From contig CAZJLO010000034.1 of assembly GCA_964547105.1 (NCBI GenBank), forward strand, positions 1-19,865: DNA of 19,865 nucleotides, in the 5' to 3' direction. The position numbers and the translations under genes were made by a program. Under the pieces are notes generated by a model. It searched no databases. It had not been told where the DNA came from and saw only the letters and a program-made list of their open reading frames with translations. This DNA is from RXOA01 sp964547105 (lineage in GTDB: Bacteria > Bipolaricaulota > Bipolaricaulia > UBA7950 > UBA9294). Positions 6,712 through 14,558 of this stretch are shown in pieces. Each line of letters starts with the position of its first letter. The stretch's first letter is position 1.

Positions 6712-7362
6712 GTGAGATCGATCACAGGGAATAGGGCAAGCTCACGATACGGAGCGGGGATCACGATGGCGGCAGCGATGCTGGTTGTCCTTGGCTTGAT
6801 CGGAGGGTTGAGCGCCACGGTACAACCCGAGGATTCCGTGGCGGGCGATGATCTGTTGGCGGCGCTGACCGAAGAGATCATCCCCGAGGAAGGAGCGGAA
6901 ACGGCCTACGGCGAGGTGTTGTCGTACGACTTGCTGCCACGTTTTGTCCAATGGTGGTACGACTCCGTTCCAGCGGCGGAACAAGACGTGCGGTATCGAA
7001 CGGCGCTTGAAGGTCTTGTTGCGCCGTGCTGCGACGACAACTCGATGTTCATCTGCTGCTGTGAGCAAGATGGACAGGCCTGCAACATTATTCGTAGTGG
7101 CAAAGGGCTGGCGGCGCATCTGATTCTCGATTCCGAGGCGGAGTACGCGGCGGAACAGATCCGCGAGTCTGTGCTTCAATGGGTGATGTTTGCTCGGCCG
7201 GACTACTACATCTCGGCTGCAATGCAACGTCAAAACATCGATCCGGAACCGTTCGGATTGACGACGTATGGTTCCTGCTACCGCGGATTGTGCGATGCGC
7301 CGATTAGCCAGGGAGGATGCGGAGGCATGAGCGAACTGATCGAGCCCCTTCTCGAAAGATGA
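6712..7362 (+). CDS. Exported or membrane-anchored nine-cysteine protein, unknown family
   Basis: This protein has 216 residues and begins with GTG at 6712 behind GAGGGAGG. Residues 15-36 form a hydrophobic segment that could be a signal peptide or anchor. An acidic linker and an aromatic stretch ('LLPRFVQWWYDSVP') follow. The core has Cys106-Cys107, Cys115-Cys116-Cys117 and Cys124, and the C-terminal part has Cys189, Cys194 and Cys203. The arrangement 'PCCDDNSMFICCCEQDGQAC' is striking: six Cys in 19 residues. It suggests metal or Fe-S binding, or several disulfides in an exported protein. I do not recognise the family. The gene follows the TatT-like gene by 146 bp and ends 100 bp before a convergent gene. 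No function is claimed. Confidence 0.7.
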   Translation: MRSITGNRASSRYGAGITMAAAMLVVLGLIGGLSATVQPEDSVAGDDLLAALTEEIIPEEGAETAYGEVLSYDLLPRFVQWWYDSVPAAEQDVRYRTALEGLVAPCCDDNSMFICCCEQDGQACNIIRSGKGLAAHLILDSEAEYAAEQIRESVLQWVMFARPDYYISAAMQRQNIDPEPFGLTTYGSCYRGLCDAPISQGGCGGMSELIEPLLER

Positions 7363-7408
7363 CTAAGCGTTAGCATCCACAAGCTGACGGACATCCGATG
7401 CAACAGAC

Positions 7409-7434
7409 GGAGTCCGGGCGGAATCCCGGACTCC
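7409..7434. terminator. Strong hairpin between convergent genes
   Basis: GGAGTCCGGG (7409-7418) pairs perfectly with CCCGGACTCC (7425-7434) around a six-base loop. It lies between the stop of the Cys-rich gene and the stop of the opposing repeat-protein gene. Neither strand has a clear T-run after it, so it may act as a 3'-end stabiliser or an atypical bidirectional terminator. Confidence 0.6.
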
Positions 7435-7464
7435 GGACAAGAACGCCGCTTGTCTCAAGCTGGG

Positions 7465-8682
7465 CTACAACTCGAGCATGTTCACGTTGGCGATCCAATG
7501 CTGCGGCAGTGCTTCTTCAGCGACGATGGCCAACTCCCCGTCTCGAATCCCCAGAAGCGATTCGATTGCCCCTATCTGGCTCGAGGAACAAGTGATGGTT
7601 CCCAAGTTATGAACACGTGCGATCCGTGACGAGATCTGCTCCGCCGTCAGATCGTCCGCCAACTCGAGATTTCCCGTTACCAACAGCGTAACGGGGCAAT
7701 CACACGCAGCTAGACGATCCCACCTAAGCGTTTCCTCTCCATCGACAAGCAGCAGCTCCCCTTCATAGAAGATCACCTGATCCTCAAGGACATCAACCTT
7801 GTCGACGATCACCGACTCCAATTCTTGAGGGCAGGCGATTATCTCCTCGCTTCGGAGACCCTTGATCCTCTCGCTGGCAAGCTCTGCTGGCACATCGTGC
7901 CCAAGGATGATCTGTTCCGTGTTGTACAAGAAAGGATCCCGCAGTGCCGACAGGCGGACCCGATCGAGCATGAGCGGTCGCTTCACAAACCGGTATCCCG
8001 TCGGAATTGCTGTGAGTGATGCGCCTCCGGCCGTCATCACCTTCTGCAGTGTGGCATGGTTCTCTTCGTGGCAGATGCCCGATGAAGAGGCATGGAGTAC
8101 CGCGATCTTTTGCGCAATCAGCTCGTTCGGTAGAACCTCGGGGACATCCAACGTACCGGTGATCGCGAGCTTCGTTCCGTCGGGGAGCGAATTCAAGAAG
8201 GCTTCATCCAGCTCCAGCGAGCGGAGTTCGACCCGATCCAGCACGGGGTAGACGGTCGTCTTGCCGAAGATCTTGTCGACCTTCCCTTGGATGACCCCGA
8301 TCAGCGGCTCGGGGCAAACGAGCTTCCCGAACACCGTGATTCCCGCGATTCCCTTGGCGATCTCTTCTGCGGGAACATCCGGGTGAACGAGAAGTTTGCC
8401 CATGACGAGCATGTAGATCGGCGACGAGATGCCTTCAGAGAACTGAGCGGCTAGCTCCGTCAGCCCCATTACCTGCCGGACGTCGGCATCATCCGGCACG
8501 GTCACCACTGCGTTGACGTTTCCCACGGCCATCTGCTGGAAATACGGCGCCGTGGCCTTGGTTTGGATCACGAGATTGACGTTGCCGATCCGTTCGATGC
8601 CTGTGACAGAGGCCTCCGTTGCTTGTCGCAGATCAAGCACATTGACGTTTCCGATGCTCTTCTTGTTGCTCTCAGATTCCAC
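7465..8682 (-). CDS. Repeat protein: GNVN motifs plus four ~81-residue modules
   Basis: This protein has 405 residues. The GTG at 8682 is chosen because AGGAGGAG sits just upstream; an in-frame ATG at 8715 lacks this and lies two bases past the stop of the preceding small ORF. Residues 11-14, 33-36 and 54-57 are GNVN, each flanked by hydrophobic residues, and the C-terminus has a matching 'ANVN' (398-401). Between them lie four modules of pattern 'GxLxV..DVPAExI..xI' ending in a lone Cys, at Cys123, Cys204, Cys284 and Cys365 (spacing 81, 80, 81). No signal peptide or membrane span is seen. The short beta-rich repeats suggest a beta-solenoid or scaffold, perhaps loosely bactofilin-like, but I do not recognise the family. 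It is the third gene of a unit led by an ECF sigma factor. Confidence 0.85.
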   Translation of the reverse strand: MESESNKKSIGNVNVLDLRQATEASVTGIERIGNVNLVIQTKATAPYFQQMAVGNVNAVVTVPDDADVRQVMGLTELAAQFSEGISSPIYMLVMGKLLVHPDVPAEEIAKGIAGITVFGKLVCPEPLIGVIQGKVDKIFGKTTVYPVLDRVELRSLELDEAFLNSLPDGTKLAITGTLDVPEVLPNELIAQKIAVLHASSSGICHEENHATLQKVMTAGGASLTAIPTGYRFVKRPLMLDRVRLSALRDPFLYNTEQIILGHDVPAELASERIKGLRSEEIIACPQELESVIVDKVDVLEDQVIFYEGELLLVDGEETLRWDRLAACDCPVTLLVTGNLELADDLTAEQISSRIARVHNLGTITCSSSQIGAIESLLGIRDGELAIVAEEALPQHWIANVNMLEL

Positions 8683-8711
8683 GTTCTCCTCCTGTCGTAG
8701 GTGTTTCGAAT

Positions 8712-8957
8712 TCATACAGAGATCGTCTTTGCCTCAGGCGACGCATCCATTGCCGGCTGCCACGAATCGCAACCGTCGTGCGACTGTCCGACCCGGCTTG
8801 CGGTGTGCAATCTTCGGCAGGCGTCCGTCTTCCTCGACCGCTTGAGAATAGAGGATGAGGATTGCCGCAGTTCTTGATGGGTGAGGGGAATACCTTGTCC
8901 CCATGCCCAAAGGACCGCCGAGCCGCCGATCTGTCCAATCAGCAAATCCCGATTCAT
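8712..8957 (-). CDS. Small hypothetical protein between sigma factor and repeat protein
   Basis: This 81-codon frame starts at ATG 8957, 15 bases after the sigma-factor stop, behind a good GGGGAG SD site. It ends 29 bases before the GTG of the repeat protein, so its fit into the operon is the main evidence. The N-terminus reads 'MNRDLLIGQIGGSAVLWAWG', mildly hydrophobic but not a clear membrane span. The second half is polar with no motif I know. An anti-sigma role is possible from position, but no zinc-binding HxxxCxxC or anti-sigma helix pattern is visible. An overlapping frame also looks partly protein-like, so a frameshifted gene cannot be excluded. Confidence 0.5.
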   Translation of the reverse strand: MNRDLLIGQIGGSAVLWAWGQGIPLTHQELRQSSSSILKRSRKTDACRRLHTASRVGQSHDGCDSWQPAMDASPEAKTISV

Positions 8958-8972
8958 AGTGTTTCTCCCCGC

Positions 8973-9482
8973 CTACGAATCCAGGCAGTGGCTTCGTAGC
9001 CACTGAATGGCCAAGCGCAGCCGTGATCGGACAGTCGCGGGGGGGATCCCCAGTTCTTGTCCGATCTCGGTGCTTGTCATACAAAGCTCATAGCGCTTCC
9101 GAAGCAACTCGCGATAACGACGGGGAACGTCGTCAAGCACGGCGAGCCACTCCAATGGAATCATCGGATCGTCCAGCTCTCCCCACGCTTGATTGGCCAA
9201 GTGCCGGACCAGTTGATCCGATCGGCGGTCTTGGCGGCGTAGGTCGAGGAACCGATTTCGAAGGACCCGAAAGAGCCACGCACGACATTGATCGTCATCA
9301 AGACGGGCAAGCAGTGCCGCGTTTGCCATGGCACGGGAAAATGTCTCCTGAAGGAGATCATCTGCCTGATCCGTGCTGTGAGCCAACGAGACGGCATAGC
9401 GGTGAAGCGGGGTGTGGAGTTCATCGAACAGCGCAGTGATCATTGCGTTCTCGTTGAGCATCGACCCTGGAATCTCCGCCAT
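8973..9482 (-). CDS. ECF-type RNA polymerase sigma factor
   Basis: This 169-residue sigma-70 family protein has region 2 (about residues 18-85: 'LHRYAVSLAHSTDQADDLLQETF', then 'AWLFRVLRNRFLDLRRQ') and region 4 (about 115-165: 'YRELLRKRYELCMTSTEIGQ', 'IPPATVRSRLRLA'). Regions 1 and 3 are absent, as in ECF factors. The ATG at 9482 has AAGGAG at proper distance, so an upstream in-frame start at 9512 is rejected. It leads a unit with a small ORF and a 405-residue repeat protein. No standard anti-sigma factor is adjacent, so the signal it responds to is unknown; the two following proteins are the obvious candidates for control or output. Confidence 0.92.
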   Translation of the reverse strand: MAEIPGSMLNENAMITALFDELHTPLHRYAVSLAHSTDQADDLLQETFSRAMANAALLARLDDDQCRAWLFRVLRNRFLDLRRQDRRSDQLVRHLANQAWGELDDPMIPLEWLAVLDDVPRRYRELLRKRYELCMTSTEIGQELGIPPATVRSRLRLAIQWLRSHCLDS

Positions 9483-9857
9483 GCATTTCTCCTTGTGCCT
9501 TGGGCTGCGCACGTCTCCGATCGGGCGATCCCGTTCGAGAAGGATGCCCTCACTTATACAACGATTGGAGTGATCAAAGTGTTCACTTCCGATTCGAGCG
9601 CCAAGAGCCGCACGATGCGCATGACTCCTGCTACCGGATGATTTGCCACACCCTAATTCGGATCGAGTAACGCCCAGCAGGGATTGCAGGTTCCGTGAGG
9701 CGGCTTAGCGAGCGGTTGGTCGCGTCCGTCGCCTTCATCTCGGAAGTGATCAGGGAGAAGATTTCGCGAGTCCACGGGAACGAGGGTGTCCGGGCAGCCA
9801 GCGTTGATGGATGCACGAAGACGCTTCCATAGTTTGTTCTGGTCGATCGTCCTCGCG
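9483..9857. other. Gap between recQ and the sigma gene; no supported gene
   Basis: The 375 bases after the recQ stop hold two overlapping minus-strand frames, ending at 9631 and 9653, that look partly protein-like. Neither has an ATG or GTG with an SD site: one begins with a TTG overlapping the recQ stop and the other is open only by running back into recQ. A decayed gene is possible. The sigma promoter should lie near 9530-9600; TGATCA and TGTTCA occur at 9571-9585, but I see no convincing -35/-10 pair. Confidence 0.4.
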
Positions 9858-11726
9858 TCAAGAGAGGATTGCGTCGAGGAAAGCCTCCCCGTATCGGGCG
9901 AGCTTGCGTGCTCCAACGCCGTTGATCTCGGAAAGCTCGTCCAAGTTCGACGGCTTGACGAGCGCCATCTCCTGAAGGGTGGCGTCGTGAAAGATCACGT
10001 ACGGGGGGACCCCTTGACTGCGGGCGAGTTCAAGGCGCTTGATGCGGAGATTCTCCCAAAGCCGGCGCTCTCGTGGACCGAAACGCTCTTCACAGTCCCG
10101 AGGAAGTCGCTTCTTGCTTTCTTGTCGCCCGCGCGCCGGGCGCGGGTCTCTGCGGAACTCGACCGGGTGATCGCCACGGAGCACGCAGAGGCTCTCCTCG
10201 GTTAGGCACAGGGCGCCGTGCCGATCGTGATCGATGGAAATCAAGCCGGAGGCAACCAGCTGTCTGAACACGGACCGCCACTCGGTTGTGTCAAGCTCTG
10301 TGCCAATTCCAAACGTACTCACCAGATGATGGTTCCATTCCTTCACCTTGTCCGTCGATTTCCCGTGGAGAACGTCGATGAGGTGGGAAACTCCGAATCG
10401 TTGCTGAGTTCGAAACACGCATGATAATGCTTTTTGTGCGGCCACCGTTCCGTCCCACGTCGCGACAGGCGTCAGGCAAGTATCACAGTTCCCGCAGGAT
10501 GAGGTGTGGGTTTCGCCGAAGTGTCTCAACAATACTTGTCGGCGGCAGTGCGCCGTTTCGCAGAACCCGAGCATCGCGTCAAGGCGACGCCGTTCGATCC
10601 GTTTGTGGGTTTCATCGGCCTCCGATTGGTCGATCATTCGACGTACGGTCACGACATCTCCCATTCCGTAGGCAAGCCACGCATCTGCAGGCAGGCCGTC
10701 GCGGCCTGCCCGACCGGTCTCCTGATAGTAGGATTCGAGGCTTCTTGGCAAATCGAGATGGGCGACAAACCGGACATTCGGCTTATCGATCCCCATGCCG
10801 AATGCCACAGTAGCCACGATGACGATCCCTTCTTCGAGAATGAACTTGTCCTGATGGAGCCTACGGTCCTCCGCGGAGAGGCCGGCGTGGTACGGCAGCG
10901 CCTCCCATCCCTGACCTTGGAGCCACTTGGCCGTTTCCTCGACCTTCCGGCGGGAAAGGCAGTATACAATCCCGGCGTGGCCGCGATGCTCATGCCCGAG
11001 GAATGAGAGAAGCTGCTCGCGAGGTCTCGACTTCAACACCACATGGTAGCAGATGTTGGGACGGTCAAAGCCGGAGATGAACTGCTGCGCTTCCTCCAGC
11101 CGAAGCCGCTCGATGATGTCCGCCCGCGTTGGTTCGTCAGCAGTGGCCGTCAGCGCGATTCTCGGAACCTTTGGGAATCGCTCGTGGAGTACAGAGAGGC
11201 CGAGGTAGTGGGGTCGAAAATCATGCCCCCACTGAGAGACGCAGTGCGCTTCGTCGATCGCGAACAACGCCGGCTTGATACGAGCGAGAAGATTCAGGAA
11301 CCGAGAGGTCAGCAACCTCTCCGGCGCCACATACAACAGATCCAGGCTCCCGTCCACCATGGCCTGTTCAACCGATCGGGCCACTTCTCGAGAAAGGGTT
11401 GAGTTCAGATAGGCCGCCCGGACGCCCAACTGATTCAACGCATCGACCTGATCTTTCATCAGAGAAATGAGTGGAGACACGACCACCCCAACGCCTTCGC
11501 GGACCATTGCCGGGATCTGATAACAGAGGCTCTTCCCTCCCCCCGTTGGCATCAGGACCAACGCATCGCCACCGTGAATAACGTGACGGATGATGTGATC
11601 TTGCGGCCCTCGGAATTCGGAGTACCCGAAGACCTCCCGAAGAATCCGGCTTGATTGACGTGCATCCGGATTCGAACACGAACGCGAATTCGAAGTAATG
11701 ATTCTCCCCCATCCTCCTGGTGACAC
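9858..11726 (-). CDS. recQ: ATP-dependent DNA helicase RecQ
   Basis: This 3'-5' DNA helicase of about 622 residues has the full RecQ domain set. Helicase motifs include Walker A 'MPTGGGKSLCYQ' (about 59-70), 'AIDEAHCVSQWGHDFRPHY' with DEAH near 158, and 'QETGRAGRDG'. The RQC zinc site is Cys394, Cys411, Cys414 and Cys417 with the same spacing as E. coli RecQ. A C-terminal HRDC domain (about 545-622) includes 'LQEMALVKPSNLDELSEINGVGARKLARYG'. The start is uncertain. No in-frame ATG lies near the expected N-terminus, so I use the GTG at 11724-11726, which gives about 30 residues before 'VFGYSEFRG'. The open frame runs back to 12152, but that part is not RecQ-like. Function is certain; only the start is weak. 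Confidence 0.95.
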   Translation of the reverse strand: MSPGGWGRIITSNSRSCSNPDARQSSRILREVFGYSEFRGPQDHIIRHVIHGGDALVLMPTGGGKSLCYQIPAMVREGVGVVVSPLISLMKDQVDALNQLGVRAAYLNSTLSREVARSVEQAMVDGSLDLLYVAPERLLTSRFLNLLARIKPALFAIDEAHCVSQWGHDFRPHYLGLSVLHERFPKVPRIALTATADEPTRADIIERLRLEEAQQFISGFDRPNICYHVVLKSRPREQLLSFLGHEHRGHAGIVYCLSRRKVEETAKWLQGQGWEALPYHAGLSAEDRRLHQDKFILEEGIVIVATVAFGMGIDKPNVRFVAHLDLPRSLESYYQETGRAGRDGLPADAWLAYGMGDVVTVRRMIDQSEADETHKRIERRRLDAMLGFCETAHCRRQVLLRHFGETHTSSCGNCDTCLTPVATWDGTVAAQKALSCVFRTQQRFGVSHLIDVLHGKSTDKVKEWNHHLVSTFGIGTELDTTEWRSVFRQLVASGLISIDHDRHGALCLTEESLCVLRGDHPVEFRRDPRPARGRQESKKRLPRDCEERFGPRERRLWENLRIKRLELARSQGVPPYVIFHDATLQEMALVKPSNLDELSEINGVGARKLARYGEAFLDAILS

Positions 11727-11893
11727 ACTTATCCAAGGAAGCCGATGCTCGACGATCCCGCATCTTGCCCGGATCGGCTCCGCAAACGGGACGATTCTCA
11801 GCGCTGTTGACGTCCGTGTCCAGGACAAGCGATTCATCCACTTCGTGGACGCCGCTCGCACAGGCGTGCCAGTTGGATCCAAGCTCGGTTTGA

Positions 11894-11910
11894 CCGATCG
11901 TTTCGATCGG
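11894..11910. promoter_or_regulatory. Inverted repeat CCGATCG-TTT-CGATCGG between divergent genes
   Basis: Perfect seven-base arms with a three-base centre lie between recQ and the C45-like gene, overlapping a TTGACC that could be a -35 for the latter. It may be an operator, but CGATCG words are common in this DNA, so chance is a real alternative. The rest of the 283-bp divergent gap shows nothing else that I can support. Confidence 0.3.
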
Positions 11911-12009
11911 CCGTGAGCGAAGCCGGCACTGACCTCGGCCGGCCTTGCGGAACACCCCCAATCCGGGGAGGATCTTTCATTTGAACCGGACACGGGAGAG
12001 CGTAAAACC

Positions 12010-13794
12010 ATGAGTGCACGCGGTGGGATCGACCAGCACATCGGTTGCCTGAAGGAAGCCTTTGCCGAAGATGGGTTCCGTGTGTCAAGAGATGACGTGG
12101 TTGTGTACCGCGGTCGAATCGGAATCGCCGCGAAGCATTGTACCGCGGTCAATACCGTGACGGGAGAGCCGAAACGTGCGTACTACGTAGAGGGGAATTC
12201 CTACCAGATCGGCTACTTGATGGGGCGTCTCGCCGAGCCGGCAATCAGTCGAATGACCGAATCGTTCATCGACCGGGTCGTAAAAGCGATGATCCGCACG
12301 TCCCTACGGGGTGAGCGAGCGGATGTGATGCGCGATCCCGAACTGCGGCTTGTCAAGATTCATCGGGTGCTGATTGATTCGCTGTACGACATGATCCGGC
12401 GAAAGCGGATCCGTGCCGATCTCCCCTCCAGGTTCCATCGGGAGATCCGAGGCCTTGCCGACGGATGTCTTGAGCGAGCCCGGAGCGAAAAACGAGCCAC
12501 CACGGTTACGGAAGAGGAGTTATGGGTTCTAAACGCCGGGATAGACTGCATCTTGGCGCTCAGCTACACGGGCGAGCTCCTGCGATTGCGGATGCCCGAC
12601 CTTCGGGGGCGTGATCTTCAGGTCCCGTTGGGGTGCAACGGATTCGCCATCTTGAACGATGCCTCGAGCGATGGCGCGTTGTTCGGACGTGACTACATGT
12701 TCCCGACCGGCGGTGTATTCCAGGATGTCGCCTGTCTTACGATCTATAACCCGATCGATGAAGACGGCGACCCCCAGATCCCGTTTGTCAACATGGCTGC
12801 CCCGGGGATGATCGGAAGTATCGCCGCCATGAACATCCATGGGGTCGCCGCAGGAGTCGATGTGGCGGTTGGAGGGAACTGCAATGCCGCCCGGCCGGGG
12901 ATGAATTCGTTGCTGCTTGTCCGTGATGCCGTCGAGTGTGGATCTACCGCCGAAACGGCGGTCCGGCGAATCATCGCGGCGCGGCGAGGTGTTACGTGGA
13001 ACTACATGGTCGTTGCCGCCGGGAGCAATGTGGCCCGTGATCGCGCCTGTGTGGTTGAGGCAGGGGCATCGATGAGCCGGATCCCATTCTTGAGCTACCC
13101 GCGGAAGGTCATCCACCCCTGGCTCCCCGATAGGGAATTCCTCCGCGAACACAGAACTGCGGAGGCTCAGCAAGGGGCGATGGTCCGTTGGGATGACTAT
13201 GAAGGGGTCGAGCCGTACATCGAGACCTTCAATCCCTCGCTGTGGGAGCGTTTCCAGCGCACCATCGACCCCGACGCGTTCCATGGCCGTGGCCGGATCA
13301 ACCCGACGTATCTTGATCGCAACTGCCCGCACAGCTTCTATTTCGCTCCGCTTCGCGGTCAATCAGAACGGGTCTTGCTGACGACCAACCACTTCGTCAT
13401 TCCCGAGATGAGGCTTTGCGGAATGCAGCGCTGGGCAAACCGTGTCTTCAAGGGGCGCGCGGATGACAGCCAGTGGCGCTATGATGAGTTGAACCACCGC
13501 ATCCTTGGTGTGCTGGAGAGAGAAGGAGCCGTCTCGTACGATGCGGCGAGGGATCTGATCGACTTTCTTTCCCCGGCCGGCGATTTCCCGGAGTACTATC
13601 GACACGTGCCTAAAGGGCCTGATGGACAGCACTCGATGATCTATGGGAGCGTCTCGCTCTTCGATCTCAAGAAGCGAACCGTGGAGAGTCACTATGGGTA
13701 CTACGCGGATCGATGGGTGAGGATCAGATTGCCTCGCTACATCGAGGATCTTGCCTGTCAGCCGGGCGAAGACTCAAAGGCGACGTCCGCCTAG
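12010..13794 (+). CDS. C45-like Ntn hydrolase (acyl-CoA:6-APA acyltransferase-like)
   Basis: This protein of 594 residues resembles the C45 peptidase / isopenicillin-N acyltransferase-like group of N-terminal nucleophile hydrolases. These self-cleave to expose a Cys and then act on amide or acyl bonds. The predicted nucleophile is Cys209 in 'PLGCNGFAI', followed by 'LFGRDYMFPTGG', 'GMIGSIAAMNIHGVAAGVDV' and a long conserved alpha/beta core. The N-terminal 'AYYVEGNSYQIGYLMGRL' matches the usual pro-region pattern. At 594 residues it is longer than the fungal enzyme (about 360). No signal peptide is seen. The ATG at 12010 has a weak, distant GGGAG. The Fe-S flavoprotein gene follows on the same strand after 71 bp. 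The substrate cannot be predicted, and a role in penicillin synthesis is not implied. Confidence 0.8.
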   Translation: MSARGGIDQHIGCLKEAFAEDGFRVSRDDVVVYRGRIGIAAKHCTAVNTVTGEPKRAYYVEGNSYQIGYLMGRLAEPAISRMTESFIDRVVKAMIRTSLRGERADVMRDPELRLVKIHRVLIDSLYDMIRRKRIRADLPSRFHREIRGLADGCLERARSEKRATTVTEEELWVLNAGIDCILALSYTGELLRLRMPDLRGRDLQVPLGCNGFAILNDASSDGALFGRDYMFPTGGVFQDVACLTIYNPIDEDGDPQIPFVNMAAPGMIGSIAAMNIHGVAAGVDVAVGGNCNAARPGMNSLLLVRDAVECGSTAETAVRRIIAARRGVTWNYMVVAAGSNVARDRACVVEAGASMSRIPFLSYPRKVIHPWLPDREFLREHRTAEAQQGAMVRWDDYEGVEPYIETFNPSLWERFQRTIDPDAFHGRGRINPTYLDRNCPHSFYFAPLRGQSERVLLTTNHFVIPEMRLCGMQRWANRVFKGRADDSQWRYDELNHRILGVLEREGAVSYDAARDLIDFLSPAGDFPEYYRHVPKGPDGQHSMIYGSVSLFDLKKRTVESHYGYYADRWVRIRLPRYIEDLACQPGEDSKATSA

Positions 13795-13865
13795 AAATCG
13801 ACGGATCGAGCAAGCGGCATTGCCGATTCAATCCGCCATTCGGAGAGCGCGAAAGGAGAGAAGAC

Positions 13866-14432
13866 GTGTCAGAGCAACTGCTTGTGCTGATCGGGAGTCC
13901 TCGCAAACAAGGGAATAGCGCTACACTGGCCGCTGAGGCGGCGGCCCAGGCGCGGCAACTGGGAGCAAATGTAGACACGGTCTTTCTTCACGATCTACGG
14001 ATCACACCTTGCGACGGTTGCGGCAGATGTCGTCGGTCGATCGACGATGATTGCGTCATCGAAGACGACATGACGCTTCTGTACCGAAAGCTTCGTGCTG
14101 CATCCGCCATTCTCATCGCCACTCCGATCTACAGCTACGCGTTCACGGCCCAAACCAAGTTGCTGCTTGACCGGCTCTATGCTCTGGGAAGCAGCAACGG
14201 GAATGCTCTCTCGGGAAAGCGCTATGGCTTCGTGGTCGTCTACGGCGGCAGCAACCCGTTCGACTCCGGTGCGGCGACCGCCATGCGCTGCTTCCACGAC
14301 ACATTTGCGCGGAAGGCAAGTTGGATGCGCATGGTTCACGGCTCGGCCTCGGCGGTGGGAGACGCGGCGAAGGACGTCGATCTACTGGTACAGGCGCGGG
14401 AGTTGGGACAGGATCTCGTGAGCGGGAGCTAG
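13866..14432 (+). CDS. Iron-sulfur flavoprotein / NADPH-dependent FMN reductase
   Basis: This 188-residue flavodoxin-fold protein starts at GTG 13866 behind AAGGAGAG. The FMN phosphate loop is 'GSPRKQGNSATL' (10-21). Cys49, Cys52, Cys55 and Cys63 form a compact C-x2-C-x2-C-x7-C motif, which in the archaeal/anaerobe Isf family binds a 4Fe-4S cluster. 'ATPIYSYAFTAQTKLLLDR' is the usual second conserved block. Such proteins move electrons between ferredoxin and FMN and may reduce oxygen or peroxide. It lies in a same-strand run with the C45-like and Cas4-like genes. The family is clear; the electron partner is unknown. Confidence 0.9.
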   Translation: MSEQLLVLIGSPRKQGNSATLAAEAAAQARQLGANVDTVFLHDLRITPCDGCGRCRRSIDDDCVIEDDMTLLYRKLRAASAILIATPIYSYAFTAQTKLLLDRLYALGSSNGNALSGKRYGFVVVYGGSNPFDSGAATAMRCFHDTFARKASWMRMVHGSASAVGDAAKDVDLLVQARELGQDLVSGS

Positions 14433-14558
14433 TTGGCCATCCGCGGTCTGAGAGAGGAGATGGGCGCGTCCGTGGGCTTCTTGCTTGACCCGACGGCGGC
14501 AAGGTCATAGCCTTAGCGAAGAACTGGAACAGGAAGACGGGGGACTCACGGAGGAACG

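Noticed and set aside
9571..9585. TGATCA/TGTTCA words upstream of the sigma gene, similar to the TGTTCA repeat at 6648-6664
   Set aside because: Six-base words in opposite orientation relative to their genes; too short to call a shared sigma or regulator site without a genome-wide count.
11655..11690. tRNA-like GTTCGAATCC on the minus strand
   Set aside because: No matching arms or acceptor stem around it; it is within the recQ coding region.
11727..12152. Long N-terminal extension of recQ open up to 12152
   Set aside because: The extra residues are Ser/Arg/Pro-rich, unlike RecQ, and the frame overlaps the divergent C45-like gene start.
12529..13362. 277-codon minus-strand open frame
   Set aside because: It lies wholly inside the C45-like gene and is a codon-bias shadow of it; no start signal or family match.
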